DNA of 64,000 nt from Bacillus pseudomycoides (GCF_022811845.1 NZ_CP064268.1:124001-188000); one strand, 5' to 3'; counted from the first letter of the stretch, positions 17,169-26,714 are shown. Notes: generated from the letters alone by a model not told the origin. Numbers and translations: made by a program.

Positions 17169-17977
17169 GGTTCTGTTGCATAGTTTCTTAAGAAGATAAA
17201 TAAAGACATGTATGGATGGGGAGATATTATGCAGCTACCAGTAATTGTTGTAATTCATCATACACTGAAAAGACGGAGTCTGATTCAAGACTTCGTCTCT
17301 GTTTATATAAGGCCTGAATCGTTTTAATCCCTTTTATAGTACGTGAAGCATGACGAATATTTTGGAATCCAGAAGATTTGACAAAACGTCGTTTTACATG
17401 TCGATGATCTTGTTCAATGAGATTGTTGAGATACTTGACAGTACAATGTTTTGTACGTACATAAAAACCGTTCTTTTTCAGTTTTTTGAACGCACAAAGC
17501 AAGGCTGGAGCCTTATCGGTAGTAAGAACCGTTGGTTCTCCAAAAACTTTGACGAGTCGCTTCATAAACAGATAAGCCGCTTGATGATCGCGTGTTCTAC
17601 GAAGTTGAATATCCAAAGTATGCCCATCTCCATCAATTGCACGATAAAGATAACACCACTCTCCTTTCACTTTGATGTAAGTTTCATCTAAATGCCAACC
17701 ATGGTGCGCGGATTTATTTTTCTTCTTCCAAATTTGATAGATCAGATTGCCGTATTCATGAACCCAACGCATAATTGTTGTTGGATAAACGGAAACACCA
17801 CGTTCTTTCAAGATTTCAGATACATCACGATAACTTAAAGAAAAACGACAATAATAGCCAACGGCTACTAAAATAATATCTTTCTTGAACTGTTTTCCTT
17901 TAAAATATTTCATTTAAAAATCTCCCTGTTTCTTTTTCTAGAGTGTAGCCTCATTTAGAAAACTTTGCAACAGAACC
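17169..17977 (-). mobile_element. IS240-type insertion sequence (type A), copy 3
   Basis: Ends GGTTCTGTTGCATAGTTT (17169, one changed base) and AACTTTGCAACAGAACC (ending 17977) bound 809 bp with the transposase on the minus strand. A truncated copy in the same orientation lies at 19886-20195, so the two bracket 17978-19885. Confidence 0.93.
17227..17913 (-). CDS. IS240-type transposase (IS6 family), copy 3
   Basis: 228 residues starting MKYFKGKQFKKD. Catalytic residues are D76 in HLDETYIKVK, D133 in TTDKAPALL and the glutamate in NLIEQDHRHVKR. It differs from copies 1 and 2 at many positions, so it is an older sister. Probably functional. Confidence 0.93.
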   Translation of the reverse strand: MKYFKGKQFKKDIILVAVGYYCRFSLSYRDVSEILKERGVSVYPTTIMRWVHEYGNLIYQIWKKKNKSAHHGWHLDETYIKVKGEWCYLYRAIDGDGHTLDIQLRRTRDHQAAYLFMKRLVKVFGEPTVLTTDKAPALLCAFKKLKKNGFYVRTKHCTVKYLNNLIEQDHRHVKRRFVKSSGFQNIRHASRTIKGIKTIQALYKQRRSLESDSVFSVYDELQQLLVAA

Positions 17978-18071
17978 AAATTTATCACAAAAAAGAATAT
18001 ATATCCCTTAATTGTGATATAATGGAATGAATCTGAAAAGGGGTTCTTTTAATGTTCATCAAATTATTTAG

Positions 18072-18299
18072 ACTAGAACACGTTTAAATGTTTTTAGAAG
18101 GGAATTTATATTTTTGCAACACAGGGATTTTTTAAATTTGGAAAATAAGCATGGTGATAAAGGAATTGGTAATAAACATAAAAATTCTTTTTTCAGATAT
18201 TTTGAACCAGCAACACAGGAGATTCACATTGGCCTCGAAGCTAGGAAAATGCACAGAATAGATGTTACAAGAGCATTTTTTATGAAAGAAACTTTTTAA
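18072..18299 (+). pseudogene. Degenerate coding stretch of unknown family
   Basis: A frame reading NVFRREFIFLQHRDFLNLEN and then HKNSFFRYFEPATQEIHIGL to a stop at 18299 looks like true coding sequence. It has no start codon with a ribosome-binding site and seems to continue in other frames. A TGATATAAT box lies upstream at about 18017-18025. Not recognised. Confidence 0.35.
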
Positions 18300-18346
18300 A
18301 TCACAAAAAGAGTATCGCGTTATTACTTCACATCCTGTAGAAGGTG

Positions 18347-18377
18347 ATTCATTTAAATCCTGGCGATTTAAATGAAT
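18347..18377. repeat. 13-bp perfect inverted repeat
   Basis: ATTCATTTAAATC (18347-18359) pairs with GATTTAAATGAAT (18365-18377) around CTGGC. It lies 160 bp before the secreted-protein pair and may be an operator or hairpin. Confidence 0.55.
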
Positions 18378-18537
18378 GTTTTATTAGTTTGGAAAATATT
18401 GATAATTTAGAACTCCTTACGTTGCAAAAGGTAAAAAAGGAAAACCTGCACATAGCTTCCAACGCAAGAAATAAACTTAACGACCTGAGCATGTCGGTAA
18501 TTGCTACAAATTACAAAATTTTTGGGGAAACAACAAA

Positions 18538-18971
18538 TGAAATCATTTAAAGCAATCGCATTAGCTGGAGCATTAGCAATTGGGGGAATTACGGTTGCAG
18601 AATTTTCACAACCAACAAAAGCAGCAGCAGCTGTATTAGATGCTTGGGGAATTAACACAGTTTACGATTTAGCAAATGTTGCAGAATCTCAGGAGTACAG
18701 CTTAGGACTTAGCTCAAGTTTCAAATTGGGAGATACATTCCGTATAGCTGACAGTGGATTCGTTGGTGTATTAACTAACGAATGCAAAATTTTCAAAATT
18801 GAAGCAGATGGTTCGCTGTCACGTTATAAAACAATCACTCCAAAAGTAACAGCTGATACTCACGTATGGGAAACAACATTCACTTCTGGTTGCACAAAAG
18901 GTAATTATGTAGCTATCGTTAAAATTGGCAACCATTTTTCGAAAACAAAAACTTTCACTTATAACGGTTAA
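18538..18971 (+). CDS. Secreted DUF5065-like protein
   Basis: ATG 18538 starts a clear signal peptide (SFKAIALAGALAIGGITVAE, cleaved near AAA at 29-31). The 144-residue product continues with a beta-rich domain (FKLGDTFRIADSGFVGVLTN, then THVWETTFTSGCTKGNYVAI). This matches the B. cereus-group DUF5065 family from memory; the function is unknown. GGGG at 18522 is a weak ribosome-binding site. The next gene follows after 14 bases. Confidence 0.75.
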
Positions 18972-18985
18972 TAGGAGGATTTCAA

Positions 18986-19873
18986 ATGAAAATATTTGGA
19001 AAAGTAATATTGACAGGTACGTTAGCTCTTGGTGGTTTAACCATCACAGAGCTAGCTCAACCAACATCGTCAGCAAAAGCAGAAGTTATTAGTGTGTGGT
19101 ATGACGATTCCAATTTTTACGATGAAAGCACTTGGAAGCTAAACGGTTCAACATTCAGTAACTACATGGAAGTTAAGAAAGGCGATGTATTAACACACAC
19201 GGTCAAAATGACCGATAATACAAGTAAAGCCACGGTCGGTCAAGTTCGATTGGCAGTTTATTCGCCTAGTGGGACGGTTTATTCGCCCGTTCAAACAACA
19301 AAAGCTGATGGAACAGCAACTGTTGCTTGAACATTACCGTTTATGAATCAAAACACTGGCTACAAGGTTATGGTTGAATATAAAAAATCAGATGGAACAT
19401 GGTCAAGAATTACAGACATTCCTTTCTTTGTTCAAGGAACAGACATTGATTATGTTGGCGACGGTGTGTTACATGGTGAAAGCGTCAGAAGTATTGATGT
19501 AGCTTATTCAAGTTCAGCTATCAATATATTGAAAGCAAAAATGGTTGTAGTAACAAGCGACGACCCAGATATTACTGATTATCAACCACGTTATACGATT
19601 CAAGATAATACAGGAAAAATTGTTCAACAAGGACCTTTAAGTAAACATGTTTATACCGACACAACAAGTTCTTATGGACAAGGAACTAGCAGGACAAGCA
19701 TTAATGTAAGCAAATTAGCAGCTGGTGGGTATCGAATTAAAATCTATCAACCAATTATTGATAGAGAGCTAAGCTCAATTCCTGTGAACCCTAGATTTCC
19801 AACTATGGAAGCACACTTTGACATCAAAGCTGACCGCACGGTTTACAATTTCATTACAGGACCAATCAAATAA
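18986..19873 (+). pseudogene. Secreted beta-rich protein with in-frame TGA
   Basis: ATG 18986 follows GGAGG. The signal peptide (FGKVILTGTLALGGLTITEL) resembles that of the preceding gene, so the two are probably paralogous exports. The frame meets TGA at 19328-19330 between ATVA and TLPFMNQNTGYK, then continues unbroken to 19873. TGG (Trp) to TGA would be the simplest change. Without the stop the protein would have 295 residues with a long beta-rich second part. As it stands only a 114-residue N-terminal piece is made, unless TGA is read through. Confidence 0.75.
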
Positions 19874-19885
19874 TTTAAATTGGAG

Positions 19886-20195
19886 GGTTCTGTTGCAAAG
19901 TTTCTTAAGAAGATAAATAAAGACATGTATGGATGGGGACATATTATGCAGCTACCAGTAATTGTTGTAATTCATCATACATTGAAAAGACGGAGTCTGA
20001 TTCAAGACTTCGTCTCTGTTTATATAGGGCCTGAATCGTTTCAATCCCTTTTATAGTACGTGAAGCATAACGAATATTTTGGAATCCAGAAGATTTGACA
20101 AAACGTCGTTTTACATGTCGAGGATCTTGTTCAATGAGATTGTTGGGATACTTGACAGTACAATGTTTTGTACGTACATAAAAACCGTTCTTTTT
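19886..20195 (-). mobile_element. Truncated IS240-type copy
   Basis: The first 310 bp match the left end of copy 3 (GGTTCTGTTGCAAAGTTT, then the C-terminal third of the transposase on the minus strand), and the match stops at about 20195. The rest is lost. Confidence 0.9.
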
Positions 20196-20527
20196 ATGGT
20201 AATTATTTACGTACGGACCAAACTGCTTGGTTTTTCCACTTTTTGCTCTCCCTGCAAGCTTATATATATCAAGTTATCAAAGAACTTCATGTGTCTAGTT
20301 TATTAAATTTTTTATATTTTATAATAGTAGTACATACCTTAGTTCAAAGCTATGTAATTTTGCATATTTTTCAAAAAGATAATCGTAATCATTTTGAAGT
20401 GTTAGACTAATGATATCCTAATAGTCAAATGAATATCTATTTTCAATATTACAAAAGAAAAATAACTGAATATATCGTTGAAATGTAATTATAAAACATT
20501 TATGTTTACGTTTCTAGGAGGAACACG
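20196..20527. other. Upstream region of the AimR-like gene
   Basis: AT-rich and without genes. TATAATAG near 20320 is a possible -10 box. AGGAGGA at 20516-20522 is the ribosome-binding site of the next gene. Confidence 0.4.
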
Positions 20528-21661
20528 ATGGAGACCTTGTTAAAAAAAATTAATGATGACTTGTATGTAGCAAAAATTACAAATAAAGAATTGGCAGGAT
20601 ATTGGAGCGTAACGCCAAGTATTGTTTCAGATGTTTTAAACGGACGGACACAAATGAGGTTCTGTTATTTTTCTAAAACATTAAACTGTTTGTATAAAGA
20701 TACGACTAAAAAAAGAAATTTGATAAAAAAATACATAGAAAAAAATAAATTAAGAAATTTACGTGAAGCTATGGAATACTTGTCTTTACAGGGAGATTTC
20801 GAATTACTAAGACAAGTTGTTGATAAGGAATTGAATGCTGGTGCCACAAGTAATAAAGGGTGGGCAAGTGTATATGATTTAATTTATAGAATGTATACAG
20901 AGGAATGGGAATTTAAAACATTGTATAATTTAATCGTGAAAAAAAATAGAAGCTCTAAAACATTAGAAATGAAAATATTAACAGAAATTCTAATTTGTCA
21001 AATGCTATATCGCTTAGGGAATTATAGGTTATTATTTAATCGATTACAAGAAATTGAATTAGATATTAAAAACATTAAAAATAAATTTATTAGAACATGT
21101 TTTGATATTAGATTTAAAGAGGCTTTTTGTATAATTTCTTTGCAACGAGGAAATATCAATGAAACAAGAAGAAGTGCAAATGAAATTTTAGATGTATCTG
21201 AGCACGATCCCTTTTTTATAATTCCGAAAATAAATGCATTGTTAAAGATTGGGGAATCTTACATTTTTGAAGATTATAAAACTGCAAAGTTCTTTTTAGA
21301 AAAAAGTCTTGAAACATTAGAATGTGTTTCTAGCATTGGAATTGTAAGAAAGAAACAGCTCATCAAAAATACATTGAATTTTCTTTTTATTTATTGGGGA
21401 GAAGAAATAGACTGTTTAGAAGAGGAGATTCATTGTGCAGAATTGGCATATTTAAAAATAAAGCAAGGTAAAAATAAAGAAGCAGAAGAGCTATTAATGC
21501 GTTTAGAAAAACAAACCGGAGAACTTACTGATTTTCAAACTTTGTGTTTAGGTTTAGCTAAAGAAGATAAAAATTTAATAAAAAAATCATTAGAAATGTG
21601 TGAAGAAACGGGGAATATTTTTTATTCACAGTTACCAAAAAAATATTTAGGTTTGAATTAA
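20528..21661 (+). CDS. AimR-like (arbitrium receptor family) regulator
   Basis: The 377-residue protein starts with an HTH (TNKELAGYWSVTPSIVSDVL then NGRTQMRFCYFSKTLNCLY, about residues 20-60). The remainder is helical repeats of TPR type (LREAMEYLSLQGDFELLRQV and others). Size, HTH and repeats match AimR receptors, which bind a hexapeptide and control lysis or lysogeny in Bacillus phages; other RRNPP regulators are the alternative. It is followed by an XRE repressor on the other strand, as in phage switches. The matching signal peptide gene is not clear. Confidence 0.7.
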   Translation: METLLKKINDDLYVAKITNKELAGYWSVTPSIVSDVLNGRTQMRFCYFSKTLNCLYKDTTKKRNLIKKYIEKNKLRNLREAMEYLSLQGDFELLRQVVDKELNAGATSNKGWASVYDLIYRMYTEEWEFKTLYNLIVKKNRSSKTLEMKILTEILICQMLYRLGNYRLLFNRLQEIELDIKNIKNKFIRTCFDIRFKEAFCIISLQRGNINETRRSANEILDVSEHDPFFIIPKINALLKIGESYIFEDYKTAKFFLEKSLETLECVSSIGIVRKKQLIKNTLNFLFIYWGEEIDCLEEEIHCAELAYLKIKQGKNKEAEELLMRLEKQTGELTDFQTLCLGLAKEDKNLIKKSLEMCEETGNIFYSQLPKKYLGLN

Positions 21662-21710
21662 TCTCTCTGTGAGTAAATAAATTTTTAATATCAATATATA
21701 TAATATTTAT

Positions 21711-21821
21711 ATGAGAACTATCAACCACAATAAAATCAGTATATTTTATTATATCATCAAAATTTTAAGAATTATGTTTATCTATACCTCCACCTCCTCA
21801 GCAAAAGACCTCTTCAAATAG
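21711..21821 (+). CDS. Candidate signal-peptide precursor downstream of the AimR-like gene
   Basis: A 36-codon frame (ATG 21711 to TAG 21819) starts with a basic end and a hydrophobic core (ISIFYYIIKILRIMFIY), then TSTSSAKDLFK. The position is where AimP precursors lie. There is no ribosome-binding site and the end does not look like known arbitrium hexapeptides, so this is weak. Confidence 0.25.
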   Translation: MRTINHNKISIFYYIIKILRIMFIYTSTSSAKDLFK

Positions 21822-21870
21822 TGAATTTATGCTTAAAAACTATTAGAGTAAGATCGTAATGTATTAAAAA

Positions 21871-21915
21871 TAGCTAATAAAAAAGCTGCCTAATGAGGCA
21901 GTTCTTTGTTAGCTA
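21871..21915 (-). terminator. Terminator of the XRE gene
   Basis: On the minus strand ACTGCC/GGCAGC is followed by six T, inside a wider TAGCTAA/TTAGCTA repeat. It overlaps the stop codon region of the XRE gene. Confidence 0.75.
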
Positions 21916-22259
21916 TTTTTTTTGGATTTTATATAGTTAACATACATTTCTAATTGTTCCCAGGCTTTTTGACGTTCTTCTTTTGGAAGTGTTTCTATTA
22001 GCTTTATAATATTATTTCCTTCTTCAGTCACGACCTTAGATTCATATTCAGTTAATTCCGAATCATCTGATCTACCTAAAAGATAATCAGTTGTAATATT
22101 AAAATAGTCCGCTATTTTTTCCAATGTTTCACGACCAGGGGCTTTTTTCCCTTTTTCAAAATAAGATATAGCCATTTTAGAAACTCCGATAGCATTACCT
22201 AATTGTTCTTGAGTTATATTCTTCTCTCTCCTTAGTTTTTTAATTATCTCTCCGATCAT
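21909..22259 (-). CDS. XRE-family repressor
   Basis: The 116-residue protein has a Cro/CI-type HTH at residues 1-60 (ITQEQLGNAIGVSKMAISYF, then EKGKKAPGRETLEKIADYF) and a helical tail that probably dimerises. The start ATG 22259 has a good GGAGG on the minus strand. It faces the AimR-like gene and probably acts as a lysogeny or plasmid copy repressor. The 140 bases upstream contain repeated AAACAATATGTTTAC-type sequence suited to an operator. Confidence 0.85.
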   Translation of the reverse strand: MIGEIIKKLRREKNITQEQLGNAIGVSKMAISYFEKGKKAPGRETLEKIADYFNITTDYLLGRSDDSELTEYESKVVTEEGNNIIKLIETLPKEERQKAWEQLEMYVNYIKSKKNS

Positions 22260-22399
22260 TATTTACCTCCCCTTTATAGAAAGTATCCAGTGCTTACTAA
22301 ATTATAAAGTAAACAATATGTTTACTACAAGTAATGTTTCTTATTTTTATCAAAAAAATTATAAATCCCAGATTTACTTGGGTTTAATAGGAATATATT

Positions 22400-23112
22400 G
22401 GTTCTGTTGCTCTATTTTTAAAAGTGAGATAAACTTTTAAAAATAGAGCAAGGGGAATCACAGATGAGGTACTTTAAGGGAAAATAATTCAAAAAATATA
22501 TTATCTTAGTGGCCGTCGGCTACTATTGTCGTTTTTCCTTGAGTTATCGTGATATAGCTGAGATTCTCAATGAACAGGGAGTATCCGTTCATCCCACAAC
22601 CATTATGCGTTGGGCCCATAAATATGGAAATCTCATCTATCAGATCTGGAAAAGGAAAAGCAAAACGGCTCAATCATCTTGGCATTTGGATGAAACTTAC
22701 ATCAAAGTGAAAGGTAAATGTTGTTATCTGTATCGTGCGATGGATGCTGATGAGTGTACACTGGACTTTCAATTACGTCAAACACGCGATCATAAAGCAG
22801 CATACGCTTTTATGAAAAAGTTAGTCAAACATTTTGGAGAACCAATGGCTCTAGTAACAGATAAAGCACCAGCTCTACTTTGTTCTTTCAAAAAGTTGAA
22901 GAAAAATGGTTTGTATAACAAGACCAGGCATTGCACAATCAAATATTTGAACAATTTCATTGAACAAGATTACCGGCATGTAAAACGTCGTTTTGTGAAA
23001 TCATCTGGATTTCAAACACTTCGCCATGCTTCTCAAACAATTAAAGGGATTGAAACGATTCAAGCTCTATATAAACAAAGACGAAGTCCTCAATCAAACT
23101 TCGTCTTTTTAT
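22400..23112 (+). mobile_element. IS240-type relic without right end
   Basis: GGTTCTGTTGC at 22400 begins the element; the transposase is recognisable to about 23112, then the sequence passes straight into the terminal part of the next minus-strand gene. The right inverted repeat is missing. Confidence 0.85.
22465..23112 (+). pseudogene. IS240-type transposase, early stop and lost C-terminus
   Basis: From ATG 22465 the frame reads MRYFKGK then TAA where other copies have Gln, and stays open afterwards with D (HLDETYIKVK), D (VTDKAPALL) and E (NFIEQDYRHVKR) all present. The last 15 or so residues are replaced by unrelated sequence. Not functional. Confidence 0.85.
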
Positions 23113-23540
23113 TGATCATATTGTTTCATTTTACTACTTACTCTTCTAATATGACTATAACTATAATTGAGCAATACGGCAATTTGCTTTAAATTCATTC
23201 CTTTTATATCTCGATAATACATAATACGTTTTTCTAAATCTTGCATATTTTCCATTACATGTTTAACTTGACCCATTACTTGTTGTTTCTCTTGTAACAA
23301 CTCAGTTAATTCATTTACTTTATCAGCAATTTTATTATGCTTAATTTGAATCTCTTCTAAATCTAATGGCATTTTACCACCTTGCACACGTTCTTTTCCA
23401 TAATTCACCGCACAATTGAATTTCGGGGCATTCATGGTCATATTTTTCATCAAAAATTTATGTTCTATCTCTAAGTCTCGAATTTGAATCTTCAACATTG
23501 CTATGTCCTGCTCTAAATCCTTAATAAAAAGTTGTTGCAT
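23109..23540 (-). CDS. Phage-type regulator with sigma-region-4-like HTH
   Basis: The 143-residue protein has a long N-terminal coiled coil (FIKDLEQDIAMLKIQIRDLE, then EIQIKHNKIADKVNELTELL) and a C-terminal HTH (MNLKQIAVLLNYSYSHIRRV). This is the layout of DUF1492/RinA/ArpU-like phage proteins that act as late activators. Its stop lies at the junction with the IS relic, so its last residues may have been changed. GGGGG upstream of ATG 23540 supports the start. Confidence 0.75.
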   Translation of the reverse strand: MQQLFIKDLEQDIAMLKIQIRDLEIEHKFLMKNMTMNAPKFNCAVNYGKERVQGGKMPLDLEEIQIKHNKIADKVNELTELLQEKQQVMGQVKHVMENMQDLEKRIMYYRDIKGMNLKQIAVLLNYSYSHIRRVSSKMKQYDQ

Positions 23541-23652
23541 TATTAATCCCCCTAATACACTTTTATCTTTTTAATCAATAAGCATTATTTTTAGCACTAA
23601 AATGTACCCAATCTCACTTATCTAAAAATTCAATCATTAATTCTTAAACTTC

Positions 23653-23814
23653 TTATATTTCTTTATTTTCTTTTTGTATTTCATCCAATTGATTTAACTT
23701 TTTTATTATCAATTTCTCTAGTTGTTTCTCACTAAATTCCCATAGTTGTCTCTTATTAACCTTGTATATTCCGTTCTTAATCAAATACACAATTAACTCA
23801 TCTTTTCCTCCCAT
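23653..23814 (-). CDS. FbpA-like small basic protein
   Basis: ATG 23814 has TAGGAGGAA just upstream on the minus strand. The 53-residue product (MGGKDELIVYLIKNGIYKVN onwards) is charged and helical with a conserved-looking LIKNGIYK-x6-LWEFSEKQLEKL. It resembles short 'Fur-regulated basic protein' genes found in B. cereus phages. Function there is unproven. Confidence 0.55.
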   Translation of the reverse strand: MGGKDELIVYLIKNGIYKVNKRQLWEFSEKQLEKLIIKKLNQLDEIQKENKEI

Positions 23815-23858
23815 TGTTCCTCCTAAATCTCATACCATTTCCGAAAGTTGGGACTTGC

Positions 23859-24074
23859 TTATAAACTAAGTTTGTTTATACCTCGATCTCTCATATATAC
23901 CTTTAAATATTGATTCATACTTTGTCTAAACCTCAATTTAAAATAGTATTCGAGTCGACTAACATCCTCTTCAAAAGTCAACACCTTCCGTTCAAACACA
24001 AGATATTCAATTAGTAACCACGCGCTTATTATTCCATCTTTTTTTGCTTCCCTATAAAACTCCAATATTGTCAT
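23859..24074 (-). CDS. Small phage-type protein downstream of dnaB
   Basis: ATG 24074 is preferred because GGGG lies 15 bases before it and it begins right after the helicase stop. The 71-residue product (MTILEFYREAKKDGIISAWL onward) is helical and charged, not recognised. Tight spacing points to the same transcript as dnaB. Confidence 0.55.
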   Translation of the reverse strand: MTILEFYREAKKDGIISAWLLIEYLVFERKVLTFEEDVSRLEYYFKLRFRQSMNQYLKVYMRDRGINKLSL

Positions 24075-24078
24075 AGCA

Positions 24079-25386
24079 CTACATCCCCTTTTCGAGGTAT
24101 ATATTCGTTTTTTTAACGAAATGAAACGGTAGCGTTCCCACAAATCCATTTCGATTTTTTGCTATAATTAATTCAACATCATGAATTTCTTCTTCTTCTT
24201 GTTGCTCTCTATTAAAATATGCTGGACGATGAGGGAAAATAATAAGGTCAGCAATCTCCTCGATACTTCCAGACTCACGAATATCGGCCATTGTAGGTGC
24301 TTTGTCTTGTTTTCCCTCTATACTACGATTTAATTGCGCTACAAGCATGATTGGCACACCATGCTCTTTTTGTATTTCCTTTAACTGTTTCATGATGTAT
24401 GTAAATTTAAGATGATTATTTTGAAACGAATCATCTACATCAATATGCCCTAAATGATCTATTGCAAAGAAATGTTTTCTATCTGGATTATCTTTTACTA
24501 TTTTACGAATCACCGTCCGAATTTGATCAATATTCTTTTCTGGACGAACATCAATGGAGAGTTCCGCTAAATTACCACATGCCTTGTGATATTTCTCCCA
24601 GTATTTTTGTTTTCCATGAAAAAATTTATTTGGATTGTTCATTGTCGCAACAGGAATTTTTCCTTCTGCAGCAATCCATCTATCTATAATTTTATTTTCA
24701 TCCATCTCACAAGAGAAAAATGTCCCCATATATTCCTCGCTTTGGTGCGCTCCACGCCGCATGGTTTCCAGTACAAATGCTGTTTTTCCTACAGATGGAC
24801 GAGCTGCTACTACTATTAAATCTGATGGTTGCCAACCATCTAAACCTTTATCAAGAGTAGTAAAACCTGTGGGGGTTCCGCTCATTCCATTTACAGGCAT
24901 TTGACTATGCATTAGAATACGGTTCTCCAATTTTTCTTTAAAAGTAGGCTGTGATTTCATTGTAGTACCTGAAATATTATTAATTTCAGATATAGCTTTA
25001 TTGAGTTGTTGATAACTATGTGTAAATTTTGATTTTTCTTTGAATTCTTCGAATGTATGGAGCGCTTTATTTACTGCAATAAATTCGATCATCTTATCTT
25101 CTGTGTATTTAAAATTATGGATTAAAATCCCTAACTCATATACATTACTTAATGTACTAACTCCACCAAACGTAGCCATCTTATCTTCGCCAATTTGAGA
25201 AAGGGAAATCATATCAACAGGCTTATCATTACTTTGGAGTTCCTTTATTATTTTAAATAAATTTCTATTATATATATTTAAATAATGTTTTGGCTTTAAC
25301 CTTGTTTCACATATTAAACTATTATCATGAATCATCATTCCAAGACTGTGGCATTCATTTTCGTAATGTACCTGATATTTATCCAC
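24079..25386 (-). CDS. dnaB: Replicative DNA helicase, DnaB family
   Basis: The 435-residue protein has the DnaB N-terminal domain (1-130) and a RecA-like C-terminal motor: Walker A ARPSVGKT at 195-202, Walker B-like HFFAIDHLGH, and the HxQLNRS-type motif (VAQLNRSIE) with the nearby GSIEEIADLI arginine/loop region. It unwinds the fork. The start codon is GTG 25386, with GAGGTG upstream. It follows the replication protein gene by 10 bases on the same strand. Phage and plasmid copies such as this are separate from the chromosomal gene. Confidence 0.92.
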   Translation of the reverse strand: MDKYQVHYENECHSLGMMIHDNSLICETRLKPKHYLNIYNRNLFKIIKELQSNDKPVDMISLSQIGEDKMATFGGVSTLSNVYELGILIHNFKYTEDKMIEFIAVNKALHTFEEFKEKSKFTHSYQQLNKAISEINNISGTTMKSQPTFKEKLENRILMHSQMPVNGMSGTPTGFTTLDKGLDGWQPSDLIVVAARPSVGKTAFVLETMRRGAHQSEEYMGTFFSCEMDENKIIDRWIAAEGKIPVATMNNPNKFFHGKQKYWEKYHKACGNLAELSIDVRPEKNIDQIRTVIRKIVKDNPDRKHFFAIDHLGHIDVDDSFQNNHLKFTYIMKQLKEIQKEHGVPIMLVAQLNRSIEGKQDKAPTMADIRESGSIEEIADLIIFPHRPAYFNREQQEEEEIHDVELIIAKNRNGFVGTLPFHFVKKTNIYLEKGM

Positions 25387-25396
25387 TTAATTCACC

Positions 25397-26122
25397 TCAA
25401 TCCAATAAATGATCTATAGAGAAATTACTTGTTCGAAAGATTTTTGTAAAATCTTGCTGTTTTTTCGGTTCAACATACTCTAGATAGCATTCATTGTTGA
25501 AAAAAGTAGTAGCATTTTTAATATATTTTGTTTCTATCCCATTTCCTTTAATATATTCAGCATATCTTTGTGTCCCTAAACTTATCGTTTCAATAGAATG
25601 TTTTTTAGTAGCCATTTTAAATGATTTATAACCTAGTTTCTTATCAATCTTTTTAGGGTATAGTTTCCATACCCGCTCAAATTCTTCAGAATAACCCGAT
25701 TTTTCATCCTGAATATTCCCTGTAAACTTCGTTTTGTTTGTGTTTCCTTCAGTTACTACCTCTAGTTTCTCTAAAACACCTCCTTGCTTTCTTTCTGATA
25801 TCATGTCTTGTTTTTGTGAGATGCTAGGTGTTGGTAAAAGGTGATATAGGTTAGAAAGATTTTCTCCCTTACCATCTTTCCTTAAAGTTTTTGAAATATA
25901 TCCTTTCTCTACCAAAATCTTGATACACTCAATAATCTTTTTTTTTCCACATCCAACCTTTTTAGTTAGTGTATTCAGTGATGGAAAAGCTAATTTTGTT
26001 TTTATATTTGCATGTCTAACAATTACAGCATAGGTTTTAAACGCGTAAACATCTAATTCACCATTATCTATAACTTCATTATCTATCATAAAAAAGCCGC
26101 CTCGTTTATCAATAAATTTCAT
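25397..26122 (-). CDS. Replication protein with winged HTH (DnaD/replisome-organiser type)
   Basis: ATG 26122 with AGGGGGAT upstream is preferred over 26146. The 241-residue protein begins MKFIDKRGGFFMIDNEVIDN, then a winged HTH at about 30-100 (AFPSLNTLTKKVGCGKKKII). The C-terminal FERVWKLYPKK-x5-GYKSFK pattern is seen in phage O-like and DnaD-like replication initiators. It lies just before dnaB, so it probably marks the origin and loads the helicase. Confidence 0.75.
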   Translation of the reverse strand: MKFIDKRGGFFMIDNEVIDNGELDVYAFKTYAVIVRHANIKTKLAFPSLNTLTKKVGCGKKKIIECIKILVEKGYISKTLRKDGKGENLSNLYHLLPTPSISQKQDMISERKQGGVLEKLEVVTEGNTNKTKFTGNIQDEKSGYSEEFERVWKLYPKKIDKKLGYKSFKMATKKHSIETISLGTQRYAEYIKGNGIETKYIKNATTFFNNECYLEYVEPKKQQDFTKIFRTSNFSIDHLLD

Positions 26123-26135
26123 AGATCCCCCTTCT

Positions 26136-26420
26136 CTATCCAACACTCTTAAACATTAGAAAAATATTCATTCTGTTCATAGTTAATAAATATTTAGATG
26201 CAGTTATCTTTATATATATGGTAATCAATTTATTTATTTTAAAAGGATACTCTTCTTCTTTTTCCTGTTTGCTTAATTCGTATATTTCATCTAATACTTG
26301 TAAGCCATGTTCATATGCAAGAATCACTGCAGTTGAAAATATATCCTGCTGCTGTTTATGTTTTTCAATTAATTTTATAAAAATTCTTCTTTCTAAATTA
26401 AATTTGTCATCTAAACTCAT
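26136..26420 (-). CDS. Small phage-region protein
   Basis: ATG 26420 lies two bases after the stop of the upstream gene, using AGGTG as ribosome-binding site. The 94-residue product is helical (FNLERRIFIKLIEKHKQQQD, then AYEHGLQVLDEIYELSKQEK). Not recognised; part of the replication operon. Confidence 0.55.
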   Translation of the reverse strand: MSLDDKFNLERRIFIKLIEKHKQQQDIFSTAVILAYEHGLQVLDEIYELSKQEKEEEYPFKINKLITIYIKITASKYLLTMNRMNIFLMFKSVG

Positions 26421-26421
26421 T

Positions 26422-26622
26422 TTATTCACCTGCTACTTTCCTTATAGAATAATTTTCAACATATTGTTTAATACATTCTGTTTCACAATGAAGATAATCT
26501 CCATCAAAGTCATAATAATACTCACCAAAATAAATTTCCCTCTGGCACCCTTCGCAATATTCCAAATAATCGTTTTCTCCGGAATCCACACATCGATTGT
26601 CTATCATTGGATTTTCAATCAC
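26422..26622 (-). CDS. Small Cys-rich protein, possible zinc ribbon
   Basis: GTG 26622 fits GGGAG nine bases upstream; TTG 26628 is the alternative. The product of about 66 residues has YCEGCQREIYFGEYYYDF and, later, HCETECIKQY, i.e. two CxxC/CxxxC pairs that could bind zinc. Such proteins are common in phage early operons. Function unknown. Confidence 0.6.
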   Translation of the reverse strand: MIENPMIDNRCVDSGENDYLEYCEGCQREIYFGEYYYDFDGDYLHCETECIKQYVENYSIRKVAGE

Positions 26623-26714
26623 TTTCAATTTCTCCCATCCTTTAAAATAACTAGAAACTTATTAATTATCCACATTATATACGACATTTGGAAATTGAAG
26701 AATTTATATCCAAT

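Noticed and set aside
18344..18550. A 68-residue frame before the DUF5065-like gene
   Set aside because: It overlaps the start of the next gene, includes the inverted repeat and lacks a ribosome-binding site.
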